NCBI GenBank assembly: GCA_902834555.1
Contig: CADFJN010000005.1
Location: 1 to 64,000, forward strand
DNA: 64,000 nt
Direction of reading: 5' to 3'
Source of the DNA: Atopobiaceae bacterium
GTDB taxonomy: Bacteria > Actinomycetota > Coriobacteriia > Coriobacteriales > Atopobiaceae
Shown here: positions 1 through 8,335 of the stretch, one piece after another
Layout of the letters: the number at the start of each line of letters is the position of its first letter
Position numbering within the stretch: the stretch's first letter is position 1
Made by a program: the position numbers and the translations under genes
The notes under the pieces: generated by a model
Databases searched by the model: none
What the model saw: only the letters and a program-made list of their open reading frames with translations
What the model was told of the DNA's origin: nothing

Positions 1-1
1 G

Positions 2-1198
2 TACTTTGGTGAGGGCGCTCGCCACGAGGTGAAGAACCTCAAGGGCAAGAAGGCCGTCATCGTCTCCGGTGGCCACAGCATGCGCCGTGGCGGCTTCCTG
101 CAGGACGTTCAGAAGGACCTGGAGGACGCCGGCTTTGAGGTTAAGCTGTTCGAGGGCGTCGAGTCCGACCCGTCCATCGAGACGGTGAAGAAGGGCGCCA
201 AGTTCATGCAGGACTTTGGCCCCGATTGGATTGTTGCCATTGGTGGTGGCTCCCCCATCGACGCCGCAAAGGCAATGTGGGTGTTCTACGAGTACCCCGA
301 CGAGAAGTTCGACAACATCATCCAGCCGTTCTCGTTCCCCGAGCTGCGCCACAAGGCTCACTTCTGCGCCATCAGCTCCACTTCGGGCACCGCTACCGAG
401 GTGACGGCCTTCTCCGTCATTACCGATTACGAGCACGGCATTAAGTACCCGCTGGCCGACTTCAACATCACGCCCGACGTTGCCATCGTCGACCCCGAGC
501 TCACCTACTCCATGCCCCAGAAGCTATGCGCGCACACCGGCATGGATGCCCTTACGCACTGCCTCGAGGCGTACGTCTCGACCGCAGCCTCCATGTTCAC
601 CGACGCCGACGCGCTGCATGGCATCCGCGAGATCACGCAGTGGCTGCCCGTTTCCTACACCGGCGATCATGAGGGCCGCAAGCACATGCACGAGGCCCAG
701 TGCCTGGCCGGCCTGGCGTTCTCCTCTGGCCTGCTCGGCATCGTGCACTCCATGGCCCACAAGACCGGCGCTGCCTTCGAGAACGGCCACATCATTCACG
801 GTGCCGCCAACGCCATGTACCTGGGCAAGGCCATCCAGTGGAACTCCAAGGACCCGCGTGCTCACGAGCGCTACGCCTATGTTGCCAAGGAGATCCTGCA
901 CCTTCCCGGCACCACCGACGACCAGCTCATCGACTCGCTTGTGGAGAAGATCCGCAGCATGAACGACGAGCTGCACATTCCGCAGAGCATCAACAACTAC
1001 GCCAATGGCGGCGTGAAGGCTGACGAGACCGGCGAGCCCGTCATGGTCTCCGAGAAGGAGTTCCTCGAGAAGCTCCCCACCATTGCTGCCAACGCAGTCC
1101 AGGATGCCTGCACGCCGGAGAACCCGCGCGAGACCAAGGCGGAGGACTTCGAGAAGATCCTCAAGTGCTGCTACTACGACGAGCCGGTCAACTTCTAG
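2..1198 (+). CDS. Iron-containing alcohol dehydrogenase (5' truncated by window edge)
   Basis: Type III Fe-dependent NAD(P)H alcohol/butanol dehydrogenase family, probably interconverting an aldehyde and an alcohol in the cytoplasm. The frame is open from the first full codon (YFGEGARHE precedes a GTG at 29), and family proteins have this YFGEG strand near the N-terminus, so the true start lies outside the window. Visible motifs are the nucleotide-binding GGGSPIDAAKA, the TSGTATEVT loop, and the metal-ligand region HTGMDALTHCLEAY followed by GIVHSMAHKTG and ENGHIIHG. A strong terminator follows. DeoC, encoded downstream, makes acetaldehyde, so acetaldehyde reduction is a plausible role, but this is inferred from context only. 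Confidence 0.9.
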   Translation, partial: YFGEGARHEVKNLKGKKAVIVSGGHSMRRGGFLQDVQKDLEDAGFEVKLFEGVESDPSIETVKKGAKFMQDFGPDWIVAIGGGSPIDAAKAMWVFYEYPDEKFDNIIQPFSFPELRHKAHFCAISSTSGTATEVTAFSVITDYEHGIKYPLADFNITPDVAIVDPELTYSMPQKLCAHTGMDALTHCLEAYVSTAASMFTDADALHGIREITQWLPVSYTGDHEGRKHMHEAQCLAGLAFSSGLLGIVHSMAHKTGAAFENGHIIHGAANAMYLGKAIQWNSKDPRAHERYAYVAKEILHLPGTTDDQLIDSLVEKIRSMNDELHIPQSINNYANGGVKADETGEPVMVSEKEFLEKLPTIAANAVQDACTPENPRETKAEDFEKILKCCYYDEPVNF

Positions 1199-1231
1199 TT
1201 CTTGCCCCAAGTAGCATTGGCGTTACCACCC

Positions 1232-1265
1232 GAGGGACGGAGCCTTTTGGCTCCGTCCCTCTTTT
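1232..1265 (+). terminator. Rho-independent terminator of the alcohol dehydrogenase gene
   Basis: A perfect 13-bp stem (GAGGGACGGAGCC with its complement) closes a TTTT loop and is followed by a short T-rich stretch. It begins about 33 nt after the stop codon. Confidence 0.85.
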
Positions 1266-1305
1266 CCTTGGCTAACCGCAGAGCTGTGGGCTGGTTCCTC
1301 GCCCC

Positions 1306-1660
1306 TGCCTGGCAAGAATTTCTGGTTGGGATGCGGTTTTTGAGGGTACCCCCAAGTATCAAATGGTTCGAAGTTTGTTAAAGCGCAGGTCAAAGAATTG
1401 CGATATGCATAATGACATATAAAGACTTGAACAATAACTGCTGCTAACCGGAAGTGCGATGACCCTCGGCGCCCCTTGGAATCCGAGCGCTTGTACTGAT
1501 GCAAAAGGCGACTTCCGGTTGGCAGCAGTTTTGGTTTCAATAATGATATGTAATCGTCATGATGGCAATTCGTCTACCAGGTGTTTAACAAATCTCGAAC
1601 CAGTTTGTACTCAGTGGGTGCCCGATAAACCGTATCCCAACCGTCAATTGATGCCAGGAA
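1306..1660. repeat. Long imperfect inverted repeat (two 150-bp arms, 55-nt centre)
   Basis: The left arm is 1306-1455 and the right arm 1511-1660. The reverse complement of the left arm aligns to the right arm without gaps; by hand I count about 105 of 150 identical positions. The innermost 19 bp (1437-1455 and 1511-1529) pair almost perfectly, so the centre could form a large hairpin. Read outward from the centre, both arms encode related peptides that share FRLAAV, then LTN-EP, KP and PN-PG blocks. Many differences fall at third codon positions. The element fills most of the gap between the alcohol dehydrogenase terminator and deoC. I do not recognise it; a pair of divergent degenerate mobile or peptide-coding units is one possibility. 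Confidence 0.8.
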
Positions 1661-1821
1661 TCAGTATTGGGCGAACTAGGCCTCACCTGGGTCTGTGTGT
1701 AGCCGTCAGTGATGAGTGGGATGCCATACGGCTGCCGAGGCGCTCATTGCGTCAGCATCTTGTTTGTGCCAAGGTGTGGGCTGGAAGCTATGGGAGGGTC
1801 TTCGTAAGACGGGAGTATGTT

Positions 1822-2463
1822 ATGGAACTCAATGGCTACATCGATCACACCAATCTCAAGCAGAACGCGACGCAGGCAGACATCGAGCGCCTGTGCGACG
1901 AGGCGGCCAAGTACCACTTCGCGACGGTTGCAATCAACTCGTGCTGGACGGCGATGGCTGCCAAGCGCCTTGCGGGCACCGGCGTGGGCGTGACCACCTG
2001 CATCGGCTTCCCTCTGGGTGCCTGCTCCACGCAGGCGAAGGCCGCCGAGGCCGCCCAGGCCGTGGCGGACGGGACCACAGAGATCGACATGGTGGTCAAT
2101 GGCGGTCACCTCGTCGCTGGCGACGACCAGTACGTCATCGATGACATAGCAGCCGTCGTCAGGGCTGCCCAGGGCCACCCCGTGAAGGTCATTCTGGAGT
2201 GCTGCCTCCTCGATGACGAGCAGATCGTCCGCGCCTGCGAGGACGCGGTTGCCGCAGGAGCCTCGTTCGTGAAGACCAGCACCGGCTTCTCGACGGGAGG
2301 CGCCACGGTGCACGACGTGGCGCTCATGCGCAAGACCGTCGGCGATCGCTGCAAGGTCAAGGCAGCGGGTGGCATCCACACCAAGGAGGAAGCGCTTGCC
2401 ATGGTGGAGGCGGGAGCCGACCGCCTTGGCTGCAGTGCAGGCATCAAGATTGTCGAGGGCTAA
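1822..2463 (+). CDS. deoC: Deoxyribose-phosphate aldolase
   Basis: Class I aldolase that splits 2-deoxyribose-5-phosphate into acetaldehyde and glyceraldehyde-3-phosphate, the last step of deoxynucleoside catabolism. At 213 residues it has the usual length. The Schiff-base lysine is in VKTSTGF (K151); the second lysine is in VKAAGGI (K180) and the acidic residue in EIDMVVN (D89). The ATG at 1822 follows a GGGAG ribosome-binding site at the right distance. The open frame continues upstream into the inverted repeat, but that extension is not aldolase-like. The gene stands alone on the plus strand and converges on yjjW. Confidence 0.96.
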   Translation: MELNGYIDHTNLKQNATQADIERLCDEAAKYHFATVAINSCWTAMAAKRLAGTGVGVTTCIGFPLGACSTQAKAAEAAQAVADGTTEIDMVVNGGHLVAGDDQYVIDDIAAVVRAAQGHPVKVILECCLLDDEQIVRACEDAVAAGASFVKTSTGFSTGGATVHDVALMRKTVGDRCKVKAAGGIHTKEEALAMVEAGADRLGCSAGIKIVEG

Positions 2464-2494
2464 CGCCTAGCTCCATAGAAGCCGCCTTACTACA

Positions 2495-2533
2495 ACGGCC
2501 GGTCCGGCACAATCCGTGCCAGGCCGGCCGTTT
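2495..2533. terminator. Hairpin between convergent deoC and yjjW
   Basis: ACGGCCGG and CCGGCCGT flank an inner GGCAC/GTGCC stem. The T tract is short on the plus side, so this may act as a bidirectional terminator. It lies midway between the two stop codons. Confidence 0.6.
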
Positions 2534-2555
2534 GCCCTCGTCGATATACGCCGAG

Positions 2556-3395
2556 CTAGCTCACCACAACGGTGCCAAATCCCAACGACCTCGCAAGCTC
2601 CTCCATGGCGTCCATGCGCTCGTCAGTAGGGGAGGGCGCTCCCTCCATTTCCCCGCGGACACCAAAGTGGCGAAAGCGCATGAGCCTCAGACGCGTGGAG
2701 GCCACTCTCTCCCCAAGCACACCAGCTGCTCCGCGTACTGCAGCTTCGGGGTCGTTGCGGTCCACGGTCACAATGACGCGAAGCTCAGCCAGCTTATCCT
2801 GCTCCGCAAGAAACGCGAGGTTCTTGCGGACGGTCTTTCCGTCGGTTCCCGTGAGCGAGACAAACCACGAATCATCCCAGCACTTGAGGTCGAGCATCAC
2901 GCCATCGGACAGCGCAAGGAGGTCCTGATGCTCGGCAAAGTCTACCGTGCCGTTGGAGTCGATGAGACAACCAAGCCCAACGCCCCGGCACAGCCCAAAG
3001 AGCTCGGAGAGAAACTCGGGGTAGAGCATGCACTCGCCACCCGAGCAGGTGACTCCCCTAATGAAGGGCATGTACGACTTCACGCGCTCAAAGACCTGCT
3101 CTGCGTCGAGGTAGAGGATGCGGGGCGACGAGTGGTTGGGGCACACGTGGATGCACGTATCGCACTTCACGCATGCGCCTTGGTCCCACTCGACGGCGCC
3201 GCACACCATCTTGAGGGCCCCCGCCGGGCACGCCCGCACACAGGCCCCGCAGCCAACGCAGAGCCGCTGCGTCTCCGGGTTGTGGCAGTACGCGCAGTGG
3301 ATATTGCAACCCTGGACAAAGATTGAGCATCGCGAGCCAGGCCCGTCCACCAGTGAAAACGGGATGATGTTGTTAATGGGTATGTGAACGGACAC
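2556..3395 (-). CDS. yjjW: YjjW-type glycyl-radical enzyme activase (radical SAM)
   Basis: A radical SAM activase predicted to place the glycyl radical on the neighbouring YjjI protein using S-adenosylmethionine and an iron-sulfur cluster. The radical SAM motif is CNIHCAYC near residues 30-37. It is followed by an inserted two-cluster ferredoxin region (CVGCGACVRACP and CVKCDTCIHVCP), then the GGECML segment typical of activases. The 279-residue length fits the family. Its start lies 11 nt after the yjjI stop on the same strand, so the two are co-transcribed. The substrate of the YjjI/YjjW pair is not established. Confidence 0.9.
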   Translation of the reverse strand: MSVHIPINNIIPFSLVDGPGSRCSIFVQGCNIHCAYCHNPETQRLCVGCGACVRACPAGALKMVCGAVEWDQGACVKCDTCIHVCPNHSSPRILYLDAEQVFERVKSYMPFIRGVTCSGGECMLYPEFLSELFGLCRGVGLGCLIDSNGTVDFAEHQDLLALSDGVMLDLKCWDDSWFVSLTGTDGKTVRKNLAFLAEQDKLAELRVIVTVDRNDPEAAVRGAAGVLGERVASTRLRLMRFRHFGVRGEMEGAPSPTDERMDAMEELARSLGFGTVVVS

Positions 3396-3406
3396 CGTAG
3401 CGCTCC

Positions 3407-4921
3407 CTACAGGCGGACCTTGCGGTCTGCAAGGTCGTTTGCCCGCCAGTTGCCCTCGCCGTCATGCGAGGTATCGGCGAGCACTGCTTCGCCACGGGCG
3501 AACTTCTCCATCTCAGAACGCTTCACCAGGAAGCCCGTAATGCGAACCAGGTCCCCATTGGACGAGTAGAACGAGAGGTACTTGTCATCGATGGCAAAGG
3601 CGCCCTTCACAACGTCGAGGACGGCGTCGGGGTTGGACTTGGCCGTGGGCTCAACGGGGAAGATGTCAGAGACACCGGCGTTGAGGAAGCGGTGCATGCG
3701 AGCGCTGTGACGAATGTGGTCGTAGAAGACCTCGGGCTCGTCGCCAACCTTGATGCGCACGCCCGGCGTCACGCCCGGCATGTCGGAGAAGCCGGCCTGC
3801 GCATGCAGCGTGAAGCGGTTGCCAGAGACCTCCGAGTACACTGCCGGGAACTCCAGAACCTGCTTGTAGACCTGGCACATGATGCGATCGGCAAGGTCGT
3901 TGGCCTCGTCATCTGTTCCGTAGGCGCGGCCGTCGTGAAGGCCAAGCAGCTTGGCCACGCACTCGCTCATGCCGGCTACGCCAAACATCGCGCAGAAGCG
4001 GTCGCGGCTGATGAGGCCCTCCTTGGCGAGGAACGAGGTCTCGAAGAAGTTCGACTTCTCGACAAGGAACTTAATGCGGGAGTTCATGTACTCGAGAAGC
4101 GCGCCCGTGGCAGACGGGAGGATGTTGTCCATGAAGTCGTCTACGCTTGACGCCATGTCCGCAAGGCGCGGGAACAGCAGGCGATCAAGGCAGTAGGCGC
4201 CGCCGCCCATGGGCAGCACGTTGTAGCAGCTCACCACTGTGTAGTCGCCAGGATAGGTCTCGCGGTGGATGCGGTCGTTTGCAAAGGCGGGGTTGGCGCA
4301 GGTGAGCGTGGTCTTCACGGCGAGACGGGCAAAGTCATCGGGTGTTATTGCCGGATCGTACTTCAGCGTGAAGTTGGGTACCGCGTTGGCAAGCTCCTGC
4401 TCAACCTCCATGAGCAGCCGGCCGGCACGCGTCTCCTCGGGGCCAATGTTTGCATGGCAGTAACCGCTGGCAACGGTGCGGTCAATGTAGTTGAGGAAGC
4501 GACGCAGACGCGCCTTTACCTCCTCGTCGCTATAGCCGTCGAGGAAGGGATCGAGCATGCGGTCAAGCTGGCCCACATAGACGGGGCGGCTGGTGACCGA
4601 GGGCACGTTGTCGTAGACCATCGCAAGGTTCCAAAGCGCATCGTCCAGAGTCTCCGCTGGCTTAAGGCGCAAGAACTCGCTCCCCTGGGCGAGGAACTTG
4701 CCGTAGTCCGGGCAGATGTAGCGCGGGCGGTAGGGCGCGTTGCCCTCACACATGTAGTCAATGCCGCCGTGCTCGAAGAAGTAGTCCGCTTCCTTGGGGC
4801 GCTCGATGGGGTCGATGCTGTTCTCGGCTGCCTGCGCCAGGTGCAGCAGCTTCTGCTTGTACGTGAGGTTACTCGCCGTGCAGATGTCGTAGAACTCCTG
4901 GGTGTTGTCGATGGTCTTCAT
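3407..4921 (-). CDS. yjjI: YjjI-family glycyl-radical enzyme
   Basis: A 504-residue cytoplasmic glycyl-radical enzyme of the YjjI family (DUF3029). The C-terminal VRITGFLVKR matches the glycyl-radical consensus, with the radical glycine at about residue 463. The chosen ATG at 4921 overlaps the regulator stop as ATGA, and an AAGGGAG site lies upstream; an in-frame ATG at 4948 would sit inside the regulator gene. In E. coli yjjI and yjjW also sit next to the deo genes. That shared linkage points to a role in deoxynucleoside or deoxyribose breakdown under anaerobic conditions, but the reaction is unknown. Confidence 0.88.
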   Translation of the reverse strand: MKTIDNTQEFYDICTASNLTYKQKLLHLAQAAENSIDPIERPKEADYFFEHGGIDYMCEGNAPYRPRYICPDYGKFLAQGSEFLRLKPAETLDDALWNLAMVYDNVPSVTSRPVYVGQLDRMLDPFLDGYSDEEVKARLRRFLNYIDRTVASGYCHANIGPEETRAGRLLMEVEQELANAVPNFTLKYDPAITPDDFARLAVKTTLTCANPAFANDRIHRETYPGDYTVVSCYNVLPMGGGAYCLDRLLFPRLADMASSVDDFMDNILPSATGALLEYMNSRIKFLVEKSNFFETSFLAKEGLISRDRFCAMFGVAGMSECVAKLLGLHDGRAYGTDDEANDLADRIMCQVYKQVLEFPAVYSEVSGNRFTLHAQAGFSDMPGVTPGVRIKVGDEPEVFYDHIRHSARMHRFLNAGVSDIFPVEPTAKSNPDAVLDVVKGAFAIDDKYLSFYSSNGDLVRITGFLVKRSEMEKFARGEAVLADTSHDGEGNWRANDLADRKVRL

Positions 4922-5655
4922 GAACGTGCACTCCCTTCTCTTCCGCACGCGCTTTGACCAAGCTCGTCGCGGAGCATGTCTTCGAGAAGCTCAAATGCCT
5001 CTCGGTCAATCACGATTCTTCTGCCCTCAAGGCGCGCCATCCCGGCATCTACAAGCGAAGCTATGGAACGGCTCACTGTCTTGGTGCTTACGCCCACGCG
5101 TTCCGCCAGCTGCGCGCGCGTTAGCGGCACTACCAGGCGTTCCCCTCCGGCCTCTCCATAGAGCTGGCAGAGTGCGTAGGCAACGCGCTTCTCGCCAGTC
5201 CATGCAAGCAGGGAGCGCTCGTGGCTCGATTGGCTTGCAAGGCGCTGGACAACCCAGCGCGAGCGCGCAAGCAGGGCGTCGGCGTCTCCGGAGAGCCACG
5301 CAAGGTAGTCCCTACCGGAGGCGCGGATAAGCTCGGCATCTGTGGCAGCCATGAGCGAGCTGTGGTAGAAGGGGCTAGCGCCAATGGCCTCCATCTCACC
5401 AAAGGCCGCCGGCGCATGGAACTCGTCTATCACGTACGTGCCGCCGTCAAGCAGCGGGCTGGTAGAGGCGATGACACCGCGCGTGAGGACGTAGACAGAA
5501 CCAAAGCGGTCGAACTCGTGCACGAGCTCGTCGCCCTTGTCCAGTTTTACGAGCGCGCATCTGCTGAGAAGGGCAGCGGGAATTCGACCAGCCCAAGGGG
5601 TGAGCCTGTCGCGAACCTCCGCATCCAAGGTGTCGAGGTAACCAAGCGTGTCCAT
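4918..5655 (-). CDS. Crp/Fnr-family transcriptional regulator
   Basis: A 245-residue regulator with an N-terminal cyclic-nucleotide-binding-like beta-barrel (roughly residues 20-140) and a C-terminal winged helix. The recognition region is LTRAQLAERVGVSTKTVSRSIASL. No cluster-ligating cysteine set like that of FNR is evident, so the signal is not clear. It is translationally coupled to yjjI by a 4-nt ATGA overlap and leads the yjjI-yjjW operon, which makes it the likely local regulator. A GAGGAGGGG ribosome-binding site precedes the ATG. Confidence 0.88.
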   Translation of the reverse strand: MDTLGYLDTLDAEVRDRLTPWAGRIPAALLSRCALVKLDKGDELVHEFDRFGSVYVLTRGVIASTSPLLDGGTYVIDEFHAPAAFGEMEAIGASPFYHSSLMAATDAELIRASGRDYLAWLSGDADALLARSRWVVQRLASQSSHERSLLAWTGEKRVAYALCQLYGEAGGERLVVPLTRAQLAERVGVSTKTVSRSIASLVDAGMARLEGRRIVIDREAFELLEDMLRDELGQSACGREGSARS

Positions 5656-5716
5656 GTCCCCTCCTCTCCCCAGATCCTTGGGTGCATGCTAAGGCCGAGC
5701 GCCTCAGCAATAAAAG

Positions 5717-5754
5717 GACATTTGTCCACTTTATGAGATACCCATGTCCACTTG
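5717..5754 (-). promoter_or_regulatory. Candidate operator upstream of the Crp/Fnr-yjjI-yjjW operon
   Basis: GGACATTTGTCC (5717-5728) is a 5-2-5 palindrome. On the minus strand AAGTGGACA also occurs twice as a direct repeat (5724-5732 and 5746-5754), 22 bp apart, which is close to two helical turns. Its place 60-100 bp upstream of the regulator start suggests autoregulation. Core promoter elements here are not obvious. Confidence 0.4.
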
Positions 5755-5807
5755 TCGGTGGATGGCGCATGCTTGGGTCCAAGTGGCCTTGGCTATGAGC
5801 GCAGATG

Positions 5808-6923
5808 CTAGTTTGCCGAGAGAACCTTTCCTGTCGCGCCCGCTTCTGCCATGCGCTGCCTTACGGCTTCGGCAGTGAGGTTGGGGTTAACGGTGGAGGC
5901 GGATTCCGTGCAGATGGCGGCAACCGCAAGACCGGCGGCGCAGGCACCCTCGAGGTCTTCCCCCTGCAGGTGCGCCCAGATGATTGCCCCCATCATGGCG
6001 TCGCCCGACCCAGTCGCGCTCACCACGTCTGCGCTGTAGCTGGGAAGCCGAAGCATCCCGTCTTGCCCCGCGCAGAGAAGCCCGTCGGCCCCAAGTGAAA
6101 TAAACACCTGGTCAAGCCCGGTATCGAGAAGCTTTTTTGCTGCCAGCTCCAGGCTCTTCTCGTCGTGGATTGCGACTCCCGTGAGAGCTTCGGCCTCAAG
6201 GGCATTTGGCTTCATGGCGTGGAAGTGCCCCAGCAGCCCGGAGAGCTTTGCAGCCTTGGTGGTGGAGACGGGGTCGCAGAACAGGGGAGTGCTCACGTGC
6301 TCGGCAAGGAAGCGAAGGCTCTCGTGGGAGATGTTGGTGTCGACGAAGCATGCCGCGGCTCGATCGATGAGGTCGAGCCTGCGCTCCAGCACGCTGGGGG
6401 TGAGGCTGTCGAGAATCCCCATGTCAGCGATGGCCTGGGAGAGGTCACCGTGCTCGTCCAGGATAAAGACGCAGGTTGAGGTGGTTCCGCCGGGGACGGT
6501 CACCGACCCCACGAGGTCCATGCCCATTCCCATGCACCCCTCGGAGAGCTCCCTGGCGCGCACGTCTTCCCCAAATGCGGTCACCAGCTTGGTGCTGGTT
6601 CCCAGTAGCGTGAGGTTGTGCGCAACGTTTCGCGCGGTGCCGCCGGGTGAGACCACGATGGTGCCTGGCGTGACGTCTCGCGGGGTGGGAACCCCGCCCG
6701 GCTTGCCAACCACATCCATGTTGGTGGCTCCCACCACAACGACATAGGGGGTGTCGGCAAGCACATATTGCCTGCCGAGAATCGCGCCCTTCTTGGTGAG
6801 GTTCGAGATATGGACGGAGACAGACGATCGAGAGATGCCCGCGCGGTCGGCGATCTCCTGCTGGGAAATGGAGGGGTTTGCGCGAATCCACCCAAGGATC
6901 TGCTGCTCTCTGTCAGTGAGCAT
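5808..6923 (-). CDS. HTH-PfkB carbohydrate/nucleoside kinase (pseudouridine-kinase-like)
   Basis: A 371-residue protein with an N-terminal winged-helix domain (about residues 1-55, QQEIADRAGISRSSVSVHIS) joined to a PfkB/ribokinase fold. The kinase signature near the C-terminus is ATGSGDAMMG, with the catalytic Asp in GSGD; the N-terminal ribokinase strand is VVVVGATNMDVVG. This domain order is that of E. coli YeiI/PscK, a pseudouridine kinase. With the adjacent nucleoside operon, a pseudouridine or nucleoside kinase that may also bind DNA is the best guess. The ATG at 6923 follows a GAGGGA site; the longer open frame upstream is intergenic. It is divergent from deoB. Confidence 0.85.
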   Translation of the reverse strand: MLTDREQQILGWIRANPSISQQEIADRAGISRSSVSVHISNLTKKGAILGRQYVLADTPYVVVVGATNMDVVGKPGGVPTPRDVTPGTIVVSPGGTARNVAHNLTLLGTSTKLVTAFGEDVRARELSEGCMGMGMDLVGSVTVPGGTTSTCVFILDEHGDLSQAIADMGILDSLTPSVLERRLDLIDRAAACFVDTNISHESLRFLAEHVSTPLFCDPVSTTKAAKLSGLLGHFHAMKPNALEAEALTGVAIHDEKSLELAAKKLLDTGLDQVFISLGADGLLCAGQDGMLRLPSYSADVVSATGSGDAMMGAIIWAHLQGEDLEGACAAGLAVAAICTESASTVNPNLTAEAVRQRMAEAGATGKVLSAN

Positions 6924-6963
6924 TGCGTTCCCTCTCTCGTGCGTCGCCCTGCATTGCAATTCT

Positions 6964-7059
6964 AAACAATTAATTACTGTTACTAAGCATTTGCCGCTTG
7001 TCGAATTGTTTGTACCGGCTGCCCCGCTTTTCCGCCGCTTTGCTAGCGGCCAAACAATA
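6964..7059. promoter_or_regulatory. Candidate operators between the PfkB kinase and deoB
   Basis: The unusually AT-rich divergent intergenic region has AAACAATT at 6964-6971, its inverse AATTGTTT at 7004-7011 and AAACAATA at 7052-7059. The inverted pair lies about 40 bp apart, suitable for a looping or dimeric regulator such as the adjacent HTH-PfkB protein. This is pattern-based only. Confidence 0.35.
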
Positions 7060-7142
7060 CTAGTCATGTCGATAGTTTCGACTTGTCATTTGTTATGGCG
7101 TTACGCAGCGGCGTCGGGGAGATGCCTGCGGAGGGAGCGACC

Positions 7143-8333
7143 ATGGGCAAGCGCGTGTTTCTTATTGTCTTGGATAGCTTTGGCATCGGTGCCGAGCCAG
7201 ATGCTGCGGAGTGGGGCGACGAGGGGAGCAACACCCTGTGCGCCTGTGCCACTACGGGCGAGCTCAACATTCCCAACATGGCGTCTCTCGGCCTTCTCAA
7301 CATTGAGGGCGCGCTTGAGTCACCCTACGACGCAGACCTCAAGCCGGTCGCCTCGCCCACCGGCGCGTTTGCCCGCCTTCGCGAGGCGTCTGCCGGCAAG
7401 GACACAACGGTTGGGCACTGGGAGATGGCGGGCGTCATCTCGCCCAAGCGCTTCCCCACATACCCCAACGGCTTCCCCCAGGAGATATTGGACGAGTTCG
7501 AGCGCCAGACGGGCCGTGGGGTTCTCTGCAACAAGCCGTACTCCGGTACGCAGGTGATCAAGGACTACGGCCGCGAGCAGCTCGAGACGGGCAAGCTCAT
7601 CGTCTACACCTCGGCCGACAGCGTCTTCCAGATCGCTGCGCACGAGGACATGGTGCCGCCCGAGCAGCTCTACGAGTACTGCCGCATCGCACGCAAGATC
7701 CTTACGGGCGAGCACGGCGTTGCCCGCGTCATTGCGCGCCCCTACACGGGGGAGTGGCCAAACTACGTGCGCACCCCGCGTCGGCACGACTTCTCTCTGG
7801 AACCCACGGGCACCACGATGCTCGACGTCCTTAAGGACGCCGGCCAGGACGTTCTTTCCATCGGTAAGATCTACGACATCTTTGCCCACCGCGGTATCAC
7901 GGAACACGTCTTCACCTCGGGCAACAACGAGGGCATCGAGCGAACCGTCGAGGCCACAGAGCGCGACTTCACCGGCCTCTGCTACACCAACCTTGTGGAC
8001 TTCGACATGGTCTACGGCCACCGCAACGACGCGCCCGGCTATGCGCGCGCCCTGAGCTACTTTGACAGCCAGCTCCCGCGCATCGTGGCGGGCCTGCGTG
8101 ACGATGACCTGCTCATGATTACGGCAGACCACGGCTGCGACCCTGTAACCCCCTCGACGGACCACTCACGCGAGTACGTTCCGTGGCTCGTATGCGGGCC
8201 GCGCGTGCGTAAGGGTGTTGACCTGGGCACGCGGCCAACGTTCACGGACGTCTCGGCAACGGTCCTCGACTACCTTGGCGCGCCCGCGCTTCCCAACGGT
8301 ACGTCTCATCTCGAGCAGATTCTGGAGGCATAG
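7143..8333 (+). CDS. deoB: Phosphopentomutase
   Basis: Interconverts (deoxy)ribose-1-phosphate and (deoxy)ribose-5-phosphate, linking nucleoside phosphorolysis to DeoC and the pentose phosphate pathway. It is a 396-residue alkaline-phosphatase-superfamily enzyme. The N-terminal metal motif is VFLIVLDSFGIGAEPDA, the GKDTTVGHWEM segment follows, and the C-terminal metal ligands are ADHGCDP and STDHSREYVPW. The ATG at 7143 is preceded by GGAGGG. It is the first gene of the plus-strand nucleoside operon, with deoD starting 2 nt after its stop. Confidence 0.97.
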   Translation: MGKRVFLIVLDSFGIGAEPDAAEWGDEGSNTLCACATTGELNIPNMASLGLLNIEGALESPYDADLKPVASPTGAFARLREASAGKDTTVGHWEMAGVISPKRFPTYPNGFPQEILDEFERQTGRGVLCNKPYSGTQVIKDYGREQLETGKLIVYTSADSVFQIAAHEDMVPPEQLYEYCRIARKILTGEHGVARVIARPYTGEWPNYVRTPRRHDFSLEPTGTTMLDVLKDAGQDVLSIGKIYDIFAHRGITEHVFTSGNNEGIERTVEATERDFTGLCYTNLVDFDMVYGHRNDAPGYARALSYFDSQLPRIVAGLRDDDLLMITADHGCDPVTPSTDHSREYVPWLVCGPRVRKGVDLGTRPTFTDVSATVLDYLGAPALPNGTSHLEQILEA

Positions 8334-8335
8334 AC

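Noticed and set aside
1223..1540. A 105-codon minus-strand frame through the inverted repeat
   Set aside because: Not called as a gene: it begins in one arm, ends inside the alcohol dehydrogenase terminator and lacks a ribosome-binding site. Its conserved peptide is reported as a property of the repeat.
1459..1821. N-terminal extension of DeoC by 121 codons
   Set aside because: The frame is open, but the extension belongs to the inverted repeat and the aldolase has its normal length and ribosome-binding site from 1822.
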